Origin: Rhodobacter huangdaonensis | Lineage (GTDB): Bacteria > Pseudomonadota > Alphaproteobacteria > Rhodobacterales > Rhodobacteraceae | DNA length: 64,000 nt | Direction of reading: 5' to 3' | Assembly: GCF_004022465.1 (NCBI RefSeq) | Contig: NZ_SAVA01000015.1 | Location: 1 to 64,000, forward strand | In this document: piece by piece, positions 41,458 to 49,759 of the stretch | Numbering within the stretch: the first letter of the stretch is position 1 | How the letters are laid out: every line of letters starts with the position of its first letter | Position numbers and translations under genes: made by a program | Notes under the pieces: generated by a model | What the model was told of the DNA's origin: nothing | The model's input: the letters and a program-made list of their open reading frames with translations, nothing else | Databases searched by the model: none

Positions 41458-42471
41458 TCACTTCGTCGGGTCGTCGTAGCAGAACTTGGCGTCCTGCGGC
41501 CCGTTCACCCAATACTGGTTCGAGAAGTAGAAGAGGTTCTTCGAGCCGGGGGCGTCACCGCTTTGCAGCAGGCCGAGCACCGCGTTCACGATCGCCTGCC
41601 CCTGGATGTCGGCGCGATAGGAGAGCGCGCGGGAGAACAGTCCCTGTTCGACCAGGTTGCAGTCGCCACGCTGCCCGTCGGAGGAGGCATAGACCCGGAT
41701 CTTGCCTTCCATGCCGGCATTCTTCACCGCCTGTGCGGCACCCGCCGTCATCGGCCCCCAGAAGCCGTAGACCGCGCAGAGATCGGGATTCTGCTGGATC
41801 GCGGTGGTCGCCAGCTGATTGGCCTTGTTCGCGTCCCAGCTCGCCGGTTGCGACATCACGACCTTGATCGAGGGATCGGTGGAAAACACCTCCATCGCCC
41901 CCTTGAGCTGATCGACGGAGCCGGCCGCCGTGGCCTCGCCCTGGATCATCGCGACCTTGCCGGAGCCCTTGCCGCCGCCGCAGTCATGCACGATCTCGGT
42001 GGCGATCTGGCGGCCGATGTCGACCCAGTCGACGCCGACATAAGCGTCGCCCACCGTGTTCGAGGCCATGTTGACCTGCACCACATAGATCCCCTGCTCC
42101 ATCGCGCGCTTGAGCTCGGAGGCGAGCGCGGTGGTGGAGTTGTTCTGCACGATCAGCACATCGGGCTTTTCGTTGATCAGCGCGGTGACCGCCTGCAGCG
42201 CGACATCGTTGTTGAAGTTCGGGTCGCGCATGGCGAATTCGATGCCGTAGCGCGAGAACTGATCCTTCATCACCGCGGTCCATTCGGACTCGAGCACCCC
42301 CATCCAGACCGGCACCCAGGCGACCTTCTTGCCCTTGATCTTCTCGTCGAAGCCCATCCGCCATTTCTCGCGGATGTTCGGCTTGCCCTCGGCGCCCGCC
42401 GGGGCGGCCGCGATCACCGTCGCAGCCAGTGCCATCCCGAGCACGAGGCCCTGCATCAGTTTCGATCTCAT
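41458..42471 (-). CDS. Periplasmic sugar-binding protein (ribose/galactose class, Peripla_BP_4)
   Basis: A 337-residue binding protein with a Sec signal peptide (MRSKLMQGLVLGMALAATVI, cleavage near AGAEG). Pattern: KGKKVAWVPVWMGVLESEW, NEKPDVLIVQNNSTTALASE, GIYVVQVNMASNTVGDAYVG, GSGKVAMIQGEATAAGS and NPDLCAVYGFWGPMTAGAAQ. It is the specificity determinant of the ABC importer. GGAGGA lies before the ATG at 42471. It lies between the two permease genes, an uncommon gene order. Confidence 0.92.
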   Translation of the reverse strand: MRSKLMQGLVLGMALAATVIAAAPAGAEGKPNIREKWRMGFDEKIKGKKVAWVPVWMGVLESEWTAVMKDQFSRYGIEFAMRDPNFNNDVALQAVTALINEKPDVLIVQNNSTTALASELKRAMEQGIYVVQVNMASNTVGDAYVGVDWVDIGRQIATEIVHDCGGGKGSGKVAMIQGEATAAGSVDQLKGAMEVFSTDPSIKVVMSQPASWDANKANQLATTAIQQNPDLCAVYGFWGPMTAGAAQAVKNAGMEGKIRVYASSDGQRGDCNLVEQGLFSRALSYRADIQGQAIVNAVLGLLQSGDAPGSKNLFYFSNQYWVNGPQDAKFCYDDPTK

Positions 42472-42511
42472 GGTTTCCTCCTCCGTTTCCGATACCCCCT
42501 CCTCCCGGGGG

Positions 42512-43504
42512 TCATTCACCCTGTTTCGCGGTCTCGTCGTCCTTGCGATGCAGGAAGCTGTCGATCACGATCGCCGCGAGCAACACGACGCCCTTGCAGA
42601 TGTCCTGTGTCTGGGTGTCGAGATTGAGAATGGTCATGCCGTTGAGCAGCACCCCGATCAGCAGCGCCCCGACCAGCACGCTACCGACCGAACCGCGCCC
42701 GCCGACGAGGCTGATCCCGCCGAGCACCACGACCAGGATCACGTCGAAGATCAGCGTGCTGTCGACGACCTGCAGATGCATCAGGCTGGTCGAGCCGAGC
42801 ATGACGAGCCCGCCGACATAGCCGATCGCCCCCGAGACCGCATATTCGAGCATGGTCAGCGGCCGCACCGAGATCCCGGTCATCCGCGCCGCATCGGCAT
42901 TGTCGCCATGCGCATAGATGAAGCGCCCGACGGTGGTACGTGACAGGCCCAGATGTACGATGAGCGCGAGCACGGCAAAGACGATCAGCGGCACCGGCAG
43001 CCCCCAGGACAGGTTCTCGCCAAGCGTACCGACGAAGGTCTCGCCATCGTTGAGATAGACGAGCAGCTGCGGCATCACCAGGGCGCGGGTGACGCCGACG
43101 ACGAGCAGCCCCGAGGCGAGCGTGGCGAACAGCGCGGGGATCTCGACATAGGCGATCATGAAGCCGTTCAGCGCCCCGATCGCGAGTGCCAGGGCAAACC
43201 CCGCGACCAGCGCGACAGCCAGCGGCACGCCGGAGTTGAGCATCACCGCGGTGATCCCCGCCGTCGAGGCCATGATCGCGATCTGCGACAGGTCGACGCC
43301 GCGTGCGATCACCACGATCCCCATGCCGAGCGACAGGATGCCGAGAATCGAGATGCTGCGGGCGAGCGCGAAGATATTGCCAAACGTCAGGAACGTCGGC
43401 AGCAGCACGGCGAAGATCGCGGTCGCAATCAGAATGGCGACAAGAACGATCTGTTCCTGACTGGGCGCAGCAAAACGCCGCGCCGCGGATACGGTCCGAG
43501 TCAT
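42512..43504 (-). CDS. Sugar ABC transporter permease (RbsC family)
   Basis: A 330-residue RbsC-type permease: SLGMGIVVIARGVDLSQIAI, GALNGFMIAYVEIPALFATL, DNADAARMTGISVRPLTMLE (EAA-like loop) and LVVVLGGISLVGGRGSVGSV. First gene of the ten-gene operon and partner of the permease-propeller fusion, giving a heterodimeric channel. It starts 198 bp from the divergent GntR gene. Confidence 0.93.
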   Translation of the reverse strand: MTRTVSAARRFAAPSQEQIVLVAILIATAIFAVLLPTFLTFGNIFALARSISILGILSLGMGIVVIARGVDLSQIAIMASTAGITAVMLNSGVPLAVALVAGFALALAIGALNGFMIAYVEIPALFATLASGLLVVGVTRALVMPQLLVYLNDGETFVGTLGENLSWGLPVPLIVFAVLALIVHLGLSRTTVGRFIYAHGDNADAARMTGISVRPLTMLEYAVSGAIGYVGGLVMLGSTSLMHLQVVDSTLIFDVILVVVLGGISLVGGRGSVGSVLVGALLIGVLLNGMTILNLDTQTQDICKGVVLLAAIVIDSFLHRKDDETAKQGE

Positions 43505-43702
43505 AGGTCCTCCCTCGATCCTGCGCCACCCCTCCCGGCAGCTGGATTGGATACACTAATGGCCCCCGCAAAACATGTATGTCAACAATAAATGCATGTT
43601 TTGCGATTTTTACTCGAAAATACCCGAAAATTTCTTATCGTTGGATACAATTGCATCTCACCTACACATTGATGTAGACAAATTCGAAAGAGGAGGAGCC
43701 GA
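43505..43702. promoter_or_regulatory. Divergent promoter region with candidate GntR operators
   Basis: This 198-bp AT-rich spacer holds three symmetric or repeated signals. There is an 11-bp perfect inverted repeat CGCAAAACATG at 43567-43577 paired with 43595-43605 (wait-distance 17 bp). Two direct copies of TTGGATACA lie at 43547-43555 and 43641-43649. A short palindrome CTACA-N6-TGTAG lies at 43662-43677 near the gntR start. FCD-type GntR proteins bind short palindromes in such spacers, so these are candidate operators for both the ABC operon and gntR itself. Confidence 0.65.
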
Positions 43703-44377
43703 ATGTCGATATCGGGCAAGGAGCAGGACAGCGCCACGCTCAGCGCGGCGATCGTGGCGGATCTGCGCAGCGCGATCCTGTCGGGCGTCTATGCCCCGGG
43801 CACGCGGATCCGGCAGGAGGAACTGGCCGAGCGCTTCGGCACCAGCCGGATCCCGGTGCGCGAGGCGCTGAAGGATCTCGAGACGCAGGGGCTCATCACG
43901 CTCGTGCCCAACAGCGGCGCCTGGATCGCGCGGATCGACCCGGCGGAATGCAACGAGATCTACAAGATCCGCGAGCGGATCGAACCGCTCGCACTCGGCG
44001 AAAGCATCCCGCGGCTGTCGGAGGAACAGATCGACCGGCTCGCGGCCCTCGTCGACGCGATCGACGCCACGCGCGAGGTCGAGGATTTCCTCCGCCTCGA
44101 CCGCGAGTTCCACCTCGAAAGCTATGCCGGCGCGCAGATGCCGACGCTGCTCGCGATGATCGAGCGGTTTTGGAACACGACCCAGCACTATCGCCGCGCC
44201 TATACCCGGCTGATCGGCGGCGAGGGGCAATGGGTGATCCACTACGAGCATCGACTGATCCTCGAGGCGATCCGCCGCCGCGACGCCGAGGAAGGCGAAC
44301 AGATGCTGCGCAGCCACATCCGCCGCACGCGCCTGCAGATCCAGGACTCGCGGACAACGGAGATCAGGGAGGACTGA
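43703..44377 (+). CDS. GntR-family transcriptional regulator, FCD subfamily
   Basis: A 224-residue regulator. Winged helix at residues ~10-75 (YAPGTRIRQEELAERFGTSR, IPVREALKDLETQGLITLVP) and FCD effector domain with the metal-ligand pattern Asp/His in DREFHLES, His in YEHRLILEAI and His in LRSHIRRTR. FCD regulators sense sugar acids and other carboxylates and usually repress. GAGGAGG precedes the ATG. Divergent from the importer/2-oxoacid dehydrogenase operon and one base from the downstream SDR gene. Confidence 0.92.
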   Translation: MSISGKEQDSATLSAAIVADLRSAILSGVYAPGTRIRQEELAERFGTSRIPVREALKDLETQGLITLVPNSGAWIARIDPAECNEIYKIRERIEPLALGESIPRLSEEQIDRLAALVDAIDATREVEDFLRLDREFHLESYAGAQMPTLLAMIERFWNTTQHYRRAYTRLIGGEGQWVIHYEHRLILEAIRRRDAEEGEQMLRSHIRRTRLQIQDSRTTEIRED

Positions 44378-44378
44378 G

Positions 44379-45113
44379 ATGACCGACGCATTCGGGGGCA
44401 AGACCCTCGTCATCACCGGCGCGACCGGCGCCATCGCCTCGGCCGTCGCGCTGCAGGCCGCGGCGCAGGGGGCGCGCCTCGTGCTTGGTGACATCGGCGC
44501 CGAGGCGCTCGACGCGCTGTGCGCGCAGATCGGCGCCGGACGTTGTGCGATGCTCGCCGGGGACGTGCGAGATCCGGAGAATGCCGCCGCGCTGGTGGCG
44601 CTGGCCCGCACGCGCTTTGGCGGCATCGACGCGCTGATCCCGGCGGCGGGCATCTACCGCGACCGCGCCTTTGCCGAAATGAGCGCGCAGGACTGGCGCG
44701 AGACGATGGAGATCAATCTCGACGCGATCTTCCATCTCATCCGCACCGCTCTGCCCGCGCTGAACCCGGGCGCGGCGATCGTGAACCTGACCTCGATCGC
44801 GGCCCATCGCGGCAGCCCGCGCCATGCGCATTACGCGGCGACGAAGGGCGCGCTGCTCAGCCTGACGCGTTCCCTCGCACAGGAGCTCGCGCCGCAGGTC
44901 CGGGTCAACGCCGTCTCCCCCGGCATCATCGAAACGCAGATGACGCGCGATCTGCTCGCCGCACACGGCGGGGCACTGCGCGCGGCCACCCCGCTCGACC
45001 GGTTCGGAACCGCCGAGGAGGTCGCCCGCGCAATCCTGTTTCTGGCAGGTCCGGCCTCGAGCTTCATCACCGGAGAGGTCATCCATGTGAACGGCGGCCT
45101 TTACATGGATTGA
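44379..45113 (+). CDS. Short-chain dehydrogenase/reductase
   Basis: A 244-residue classical SDR: TGATGAIASAVALQ, catalytic Ser in VNLTSIAAHRG, YxxxK as YAATK, VRVNAVSPGIIETQMT and a C-terminal GEVIHVNGGLYMD. The cofactor loop TGATGAIA departs slightly from TGxxxGIG. Co-transcribed with gntR (single-base spacing), it probably supplies a second dehydrogenation step for the same pathway as the divergent operon (inference). Confidence 0.92.
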   Translation: MTDAFGGKTLVITGATGAIASAVALQAAAQGARLVLGDIGAEALDALCAQIGAGRCAMLAGDVRDPENAAALVALARTRFGGIDALIPAAGIYRDRAFAEMSAQDWRETMEINLDAIFHLIRTALPALNPGAAIVNLTSIAAHRGSPRHAHYAATKGALLSLTRSLAQELAPQVRVNAVSPGIIETQMTRDLLAAHGGALRAATPLDRFGTAEEVARAILFLAGPASSFITGEVIHVNGGLYMD

Positions 45114-45169
45114 CGGCGGGCCAACTGACCTGATCCCGCCCGGCGGCACAGGCCCCTGATCGGGAGATC

Positions 45170-46030
45170 TCAGTGGCAATCCCGGCTGGAGAACAGGCAC
45201 TTCGCCTGTTCGCGCGCGCCGGCCTCGGGGCGCCGTCGTCTGGCCGCGTGACGCCTGCCGCCTCGTCGCGCGGTTACGCGCAGCAGCCTCCCGCCCATCG
45301 CCCCGCGACGAAACTGCGCGCAGACCTTTGGCCAGACGACGATATTCGAAACGCCGGTCTCATCCTCGAGGGTCAGGAAGATGACACCCGAGGCGGTGCC
45401 CGGCCGCGGACAGGTGATCACGAGACCGCAGACGGCGCAGCGCCCGGGCGGCGCCTCGGTCCGCTGCTGATGCGGGGTGATCCCGGCGACCAGCAGCCGC
45501 AGAAGCTCGGCCGGATGGGCGCGCAGCGTCAGCCGCAGCGAGACATGATCCGCGACCACCTCCTCGCCGAAACGCATCGGCGACAGGAGGACGGCGGGCT
45601 CGCGCAACCCCTCGCCATCGAGCGGATCGGAGAAGAGCGGCAGGGGCCGGGGCGTCCGGATCGCGCGCACCGCCCAGAGCACATCGCGCCGCATCAGCCC
45701 CGGGCCGGCAGAGACCGCCGGGTGATGGCATTTCAGCCAGGAAGAGACATCGCTCAGCATCGCAAAGGTGGCGGCATGGCTTTCGGGAAAGCCGTAATCG
45801 GCGAAGCTCTCGATCTGCGAGGAACAGGCCTCGGTGATCTCGCGCGGATAGCCGTTCCCTTCCATCCCGGCGATGAGCCGCGCGCGATGCGCGCCGATCG
45901 TGCCGATCCGCCTCCGCCGGGCAGCCCGCACCGACGACGGCGATCCGCATCGCAAGCCCCTGAAAGAGCGGCACGCCGGGCGTCTTCGCCGTCACTGCGG
46001 CAAGGGCGGGGCCGAAGGGGGCGGGCGCCT
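45170..46030 (-). pseudogene. dnaE2: Error-prone DNA polymerase DnaE2 (ImuC), decayed C-terminal remnant
   Basis: Pieces of the DnaE2 C-terminal half on the minus strand. TAKTPGVPLFQGLAMRIAVV lies in one frame (about 46005-45945). RRRRIGTIGAHRARLIAGM, ADYGFPESHAATFAML and VSSWLKCHHPA follow in another. A large deletion leads directly to RRDVLWAVRA, LSLRAHP-type LRLTLRAHPAELLRLL and TASGVIFLTLEDETGVSNIV. Polymerase catalytic residues are absent. In many bacteria dnaE2 follows imuA-imuB; neither is here. Confidence 0.85.
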
Positions 46031-46159
46031 CGAGCCCCCTGACGGCGGTGGATATAAGGTTTCACCATCCCGCCCTGATTCGACCCGGGGCGCACGATTG
46101 CGTGCCTCGATCACCAGATGCCGGGACTGAACACCAGCAAAGGCTACGCAGGCCCCCCA

Positions 46160-46480
46160 TCAAGCCCTATGGCGATCTGACCTGCGCTGACGACCGCGCC
46201 GAACGCAAGGCCGCGCTGGACATGCTGCACCGCTACCCCCGGATCGCCCCGGCAGCTGACCTTGGGTGCCAACAAGGGATATATGATGCGGTCGAATTCG
46301 TCGCAGATCTCCGCGAGGCCTGCGTCCCCCCGTACCTCGCCAAGAAGGCGCGGCATTCGGCAATCGACGGGCATACAACCCGACACAAAAGCCATGCCCA
46401 GCCCCGGAAGCAGCGCAAACGGATCGAGGAAACGTTTGGTTGGGCTAAGACCGTGGGCGGCATGTCCCAGACTGCCTATA
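46160..46480 (+). pseudogene. IS1182/IS5-like transposase, C-terminal fragment
   Basis: Plus-strand remnant matching the C-terminal half of the transposase family at 28.9-29.9 kb: YGDLTCADDRAERKAALDML, HRYPRIAPAADLGCQQG, FVADLREACVPPYLAKKARH, SAIDGHTTRHKSHAQ and KRIEETFGWAKTVGGMSQT. It begins abruptly next to the dnaE2 remnant and is cut at about 46480 by the following IS3-type element, inside the conserved QTVY stretch. Confidence 0.85.
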
Positions 46481-47834
46481 CTGTGCGCCGCGATAGTTCA
46501 TCCAGCTGCTGCTAGCGTCCGCCCCAGGGGAAGGATCGGACCATGAAGCCATCGAAGTTCAACGGATCCCAGATCATCGGTATTCTGAGAGAGGCCGAGG
46601 CGGGGGCAAAGATCGCTGATCGCTGCCGCGGGCGCGGGATCAGCACCTCGACGTTCTACGCCTGGAAGGCCAGGTTCGGAGGCATGGAGGTCTCTGAAGG
46701 CGCTTGAGGAGTGAGCCCGTGAACACCACCGGTTCGAGAGAATGGGCAAATAACTCGAAGCTGAAGCGCCTGTTGGCAGATCCCCTGCTCGACCAGGCCG
46801 CGCTGAAGGATCTCCTCAGCCGAAAGTGGTGACGCCCGCCGCCAGGCGCGAGGCCGTCGCAATCCTCGTGGAAGGCCACGAGATGAGCGAGATCGGAGCG
46901 TGAAGCAGACAGTCCGGGGGACTGTTTGCAGCGAACAACGGCGTGTTCCGTGATCCGAGCTGATCGGATTTCAGCGCGCTCCCGCAGTCGTCGGCCCGAC
47001 GATGCGGGGCTGCGTGAACGTATGCGGATGCTGGCCGGCGAGCGACGCCGGTTCGGCTATCGGCGGCTGCATGCGTTGCTGAGAAGAGAGGGGCTGGTGA
47101 TGAACCGCAAGAAACCCCAGCGGCTCTGTCGCGAGGAAGGCTTGTCGGTGCGCAAGCGGCGCGGGCGCAAGAAAGCGACCGGGACAGGAGCGCCGCTGCT
47201 GACCGTCGCCGTGCCGAATGCGCGGTGGTCGGTCGATTTTGTCCACGACCAGTTCGCGAACGGCCGGCGACAGCCTTCGCCATTGGGCTCGGAGCAATGG
47301 CGCCACACTGGCTCGTTCTTCAACGTGATCGACGATGCAGCCAAGGAGTGCCTTGCCGCCGTGTTGACACTTAAATCTCCGGCCGCCGAGTCGCGCGGGA
47401 GCTCACTGCGGTGATCGCGCGGCGCGGCAAGCCGGGCCTCATCGTCAGCGATCAAGATGAGATGGGACCGTGGCCCCGGTGGGGCCGCGTAAGCCCCTCG
47501 AATGAGTTCAGCTCGAACGCGATGCTGGCCTCGACCGAGGAGATCGGCGTATCCAGGCCCTTCATCGCGCCGGGAAAGCCGATGCAGAACGGGATCTGTG
47601 AAGCCTTCAACTCAAAGATGCGAGACGAGCTCTTGAATGAGCCGCTGTTTCACGGGCTCGACCACGCCGGCGCCATCGTCGCGGACTGGGGCGCCGATTA
47701 CAACGCCGAGCGCCCACACCCGGCTCTCGGCGCCCCCCACCGCTTTCGAGGCCCAACTCACCGCAATGGGCGCAACAGCGCCATACTCAACCGCGGGCTC
47801 CGGCATCAGCTGGGTGACTGTCGGGGGTCACAGC
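46481..47834 (+). mobile_element. IS3-family (IS407-like group) insertion sequence, degenerate copy B
   Basis: Related to copy A at 26.65-27.82 kb and in the same orientation. The left end is diverged (CTGTGCGCCGCGATAG at 46481-46496); the right end TCGGGGGTCACAGC at 47821-47834 is intact. It keeps the orfB N-terminal part missing from copy A, but carries the 36-bp post-orfA insertion (46712-46747). There are also two extra insertions in orfB, roughly 45-50 bp around 47265-47315 and about 45 bp around 47454-47500. Inactive. Confidence 0.85.
46543..46704 (+). pseudogene. IS3-family transposase OrfA remnant (copy B)
   Basis: MKPSKFNGSQIIGILREAEA then IADRCRGRGISTSTFYAWKA RFGGMEVSEGA-stop. It is homologous to OrfA of copy A but ends even earlier through a small deletion/frameshift around 46690. 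The downstream KLKRLLADPLLDQAALKDLL equivalent is out of frame. Confidence 0.78.
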
Positions 47835-47851
47835 AGCGGCCATCAGCTTGA
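46926..47851 (+). pseudogene. IS3-family transposase OrfB remnant (copy B)
   Basis: The first frame shows CSVIRADRIS, RRPDDAGLRERMRMLAGERR, RFGYRRLHALLRREG, PQRLCREEGLSVRKRRGRKK and VPNARWSVDFVHDQFANGRR, then an inserted segment, then FFNVIDDAAKECLAAVL. After a frameshift near 47380-47410 it continues with VIARRGKPGLIVSD, a second insertion, NEFSSNAM, FIAPGKPMQNGICEAFNSKM and DYNAERPHPALG. The insertion splits the SDNGTEF catalytic motif, so the enzyme is dead. Confidence 0.83.
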
Positions 47852-48205
47852 GCTTGTTGGGGACTTGGTTGGGATTCTCGATCTCGCCGAGCTTGACATG
47901 ACGAAGCCCCCGCGTTTGGCGAGGGCTGGTGTTGTGTCGAAGTCGGATTTGTTGGTTGCGGGGGCGCACTTTCAGAAATTCTTGCCTTTGCACCAGCAGC
48001 AATGGCGCGATCTAAAATCCCTTGCAGCATAGCGAAAATCCCTCTCACACGCAAACTCTGCCAAACACCCGCTATCGGCACGAAGGGCGGGTTGCGGACC
48101 TTCGCTGCGACTCGCGCGAAGGTCTGGTTAAGGACAATGAGCCCCATCGAAAGCGCGCATACTGACTATTTTCTGCAGTGGCGACGACCAATAGTCATCG
48201 TTGCC
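47835..48205. other. Region without a recognisable gene
   Basis: About 370 bp between the IS3 copy and the LysR gene. Short frames exist on both strands but none has family motifs. A GCCCCCGC...GGCGAGGGC pairing near 47913-47935 could be a weak transcription stop. GC content drops toward the LysR 3' end. Confidence 0.4.
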
Positions 48206-49123
48206 TCATCCGATTGAGACACGCGCCGATGGCAGCAAGCGTTTGCGAATGAGATCCGCCAGTTCATTCAGATGTGGCGCGAAACGTCGGCCGCGGCGGG
48301 CAAGAAGATGAACATAGACGGCTTGTAGCTCGGGCGTCGCAACGGGAACCGCGACCAACTCTCCGCTGGCGAGTTCGGCGCTGACACTGAAGGCGGGCAG
48401 AACGGTGATCAAACCATGGGCCCGCGCCATATGGGTCAGCAGGGCGATCGAGTTGCTGGTGAAGATCGGCGATATCCTCAGCCCGTTATTCGTGGCGGCC
48501 TCGTCGATCAACTGCCGGATCCGGAAGTTCGGCCCCATGAGGGCCAGGGATTCCATGCCGAGGTCTTCCATCGAAAGGCTGCTGCGCTGTGCCAGCCGGT
48601 GATGCGCGGACAGGATCGCCACAAGGGGAAGAGCTGCCCGATAGCGCGAAACGACATGCGGATGCGAGACCGGGTTGAACGCGACGCCGAAATGGACCTC
48701 GTCATCAAGCAGCAGGCGGATCATCTTCGTCGTATCCGTGACGCTGACGGAAAGCGTGATCCCCGGATATGTGTTGATGAAACCGTCGAGCGTCTCGTGG
48801 AAGTCGGGGCCGAGAAACCCCTCACCGATCGCGATTTCGGCATGCCCCGCCCGCGCAGCAGCAAGGTCAAGCAACTGGGCTTCCAGGACCTCGACGCTGG
48901 ACTGACGGGCTCGATAGTAGTCGATCACGGCGTGGCCCGCATCTGTCAGGCGGATCTCGCGGCGCCCAGGTTCGATCAGCGATGTTCCGGTCTCTGCCTC
49001 GAGCTGGGCGATCTGGCGGCTGATCGAGGAAGGAGCCAGATCCAGGATATCGGCCGCCGCGCGCATGGAGCCGCAGCGCCAGGCTTCGAACAGGAATCGG
49101 ATGCGGTCGTCAGTGATCTTCAT
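48206..49123 (-). CDS. LysR-family transcriptional regulator
   Basis: A 305-residue LysR protein: N-terminal helix-turn-helix (FLFEAWRCGSMRAAADILDL, APSSISRQIAQLEAETGTSL, then IRLTDAGHAVIDYY) and effector domain from about residue 90 (AEIAIGEGFLGPDFHETLDG, FNPVSHPHVVSRYRA). Divergent from the RidA/VOC/NhaC/DapA/oxidase operon and its likely activator. Confidence 0.92.
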   Translation of the reverse strand: MKITDDRIRFLFEAWRCGSMRAAADILDLAPSSISRQIAQLEAETGTSLIEPGRREIRLTDAGHAVIDYYRARQSSVEVLEAQLLDLAAARAGHAEIAIGEGFLGPDFHETLDGFINTYPGITLSVSVTDTTKMIRLLLDDEVHFGVAFNPVSHPHVVSRYRAALPLVAILSAHHRLAQRSSLSMEDLGMESLALMGPNFRIRQLIDEAATNNGLRISPIFTSNSIALLTHMARAHGLITVLPAFSVSAELASGELVAVPVATPELQAVYVHLLARRGRRFAPHLNELADLIRKRLLPSARVSIG

Positions 49124-49353
49124 CTGGGTCTGAGGTGCGCCATGATTTCAAATTAATCACATGAAATAATACATATTATGTTGCAATGTTTGCAACGAAT
49201 TTCTGCAATGATCGCCATTGAACGCAACCATGTTCTCCGCTGGAATGATCGACACGATCACCGCTCTCTCGACAAACGCGATCGATCGACATGCAAGCCG
49301 GCCCTCAGACCGGCACCTCCCCAACGATGTGCGACAACAGAGAGGATCTCCAA
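49124..49353. promoter_or_regulatory. Divergent promoter region with LysR operator candidates
   Basis: AT-rich near the LysR gene. A perfect 14-bp palindrome ATAATA-CA-TATTAT lies at 49166-49179, and directly beside it TTGCAATGTTTGCAA at 49181-49195, where two TTGCAA hexamers are 3 bp apart. Both fit LysR-type interrupted dyads. Their adjacency suggests a recognition site plus an activation site. Confidence 0.6.
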
Positions 49354-49749
49354 TTGGAAACCCGCGAAATCAACCCCTGGACCTGGCAAGACGGCTTCGG
49401 CTTTGCCCATGCACGTGAAGCGACCGGCGCCACCCGTTTCCTGACCCTGTCGGGGCAATGCGCGACCGATGCGTCCGGCGCCCCGCAATATCCCGGCGAC
49501 ATGGCCGCGCAACTGGCGCTGGCCGTGGCCAACCTGGGCGAGGTGCTGGCGCAGGCCGGCATGAGCTATGCCAATGTCCAGGGTATCCGCATCTTCACCA
49601 CCGACATGGACGCGACGCTCGCCAATTGGGGGGCGCTGATCGGCCCCTTCGTCGAGGCTGGCCATCGCCCTGCCAGCACGTTGGTCGGCACCACGCGGCT
49701 GTTCTCGCCCGACCTGCTGGTCGAAATCGAAGCCACGGCCTGCGTTTGA
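49354..49749 (+). CDS. RidA (YjgF/YER057c/UK114) family protein
   Basis: A 131-residue RidA-type protein: REINPWTWQDGFGF, ATRFLTLSGQCATDASGAPQ, YPGDMAAQLALAVANLGEVL, IRIFTTDMDATLANW and FSPDLLVEIEATACV. RidA proteins hydrolyse reactive enamine/imine intermediates, and here probably protect against or process imines formed by the flavin oxidase of the same operon (inference). Start: a TTG at 49354 with AGAGGA upstream matches the family N-terminus; an ATG at 49327 would add nine unusual residues. Confidence 0.88.
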   Translation: METREINPWTWQDGFGFAHAREATGATRFLTLSGQCATDASGAPQYPGDMAAQLALAVANLGEVLAQAGMSYANVQGIRIFTTDMDATLANWGALIGPFVEAGHRPASTLVGTTRLFSPDLLVEIEATACV

Positions 49750-49759
49750 GGAGAGTATC

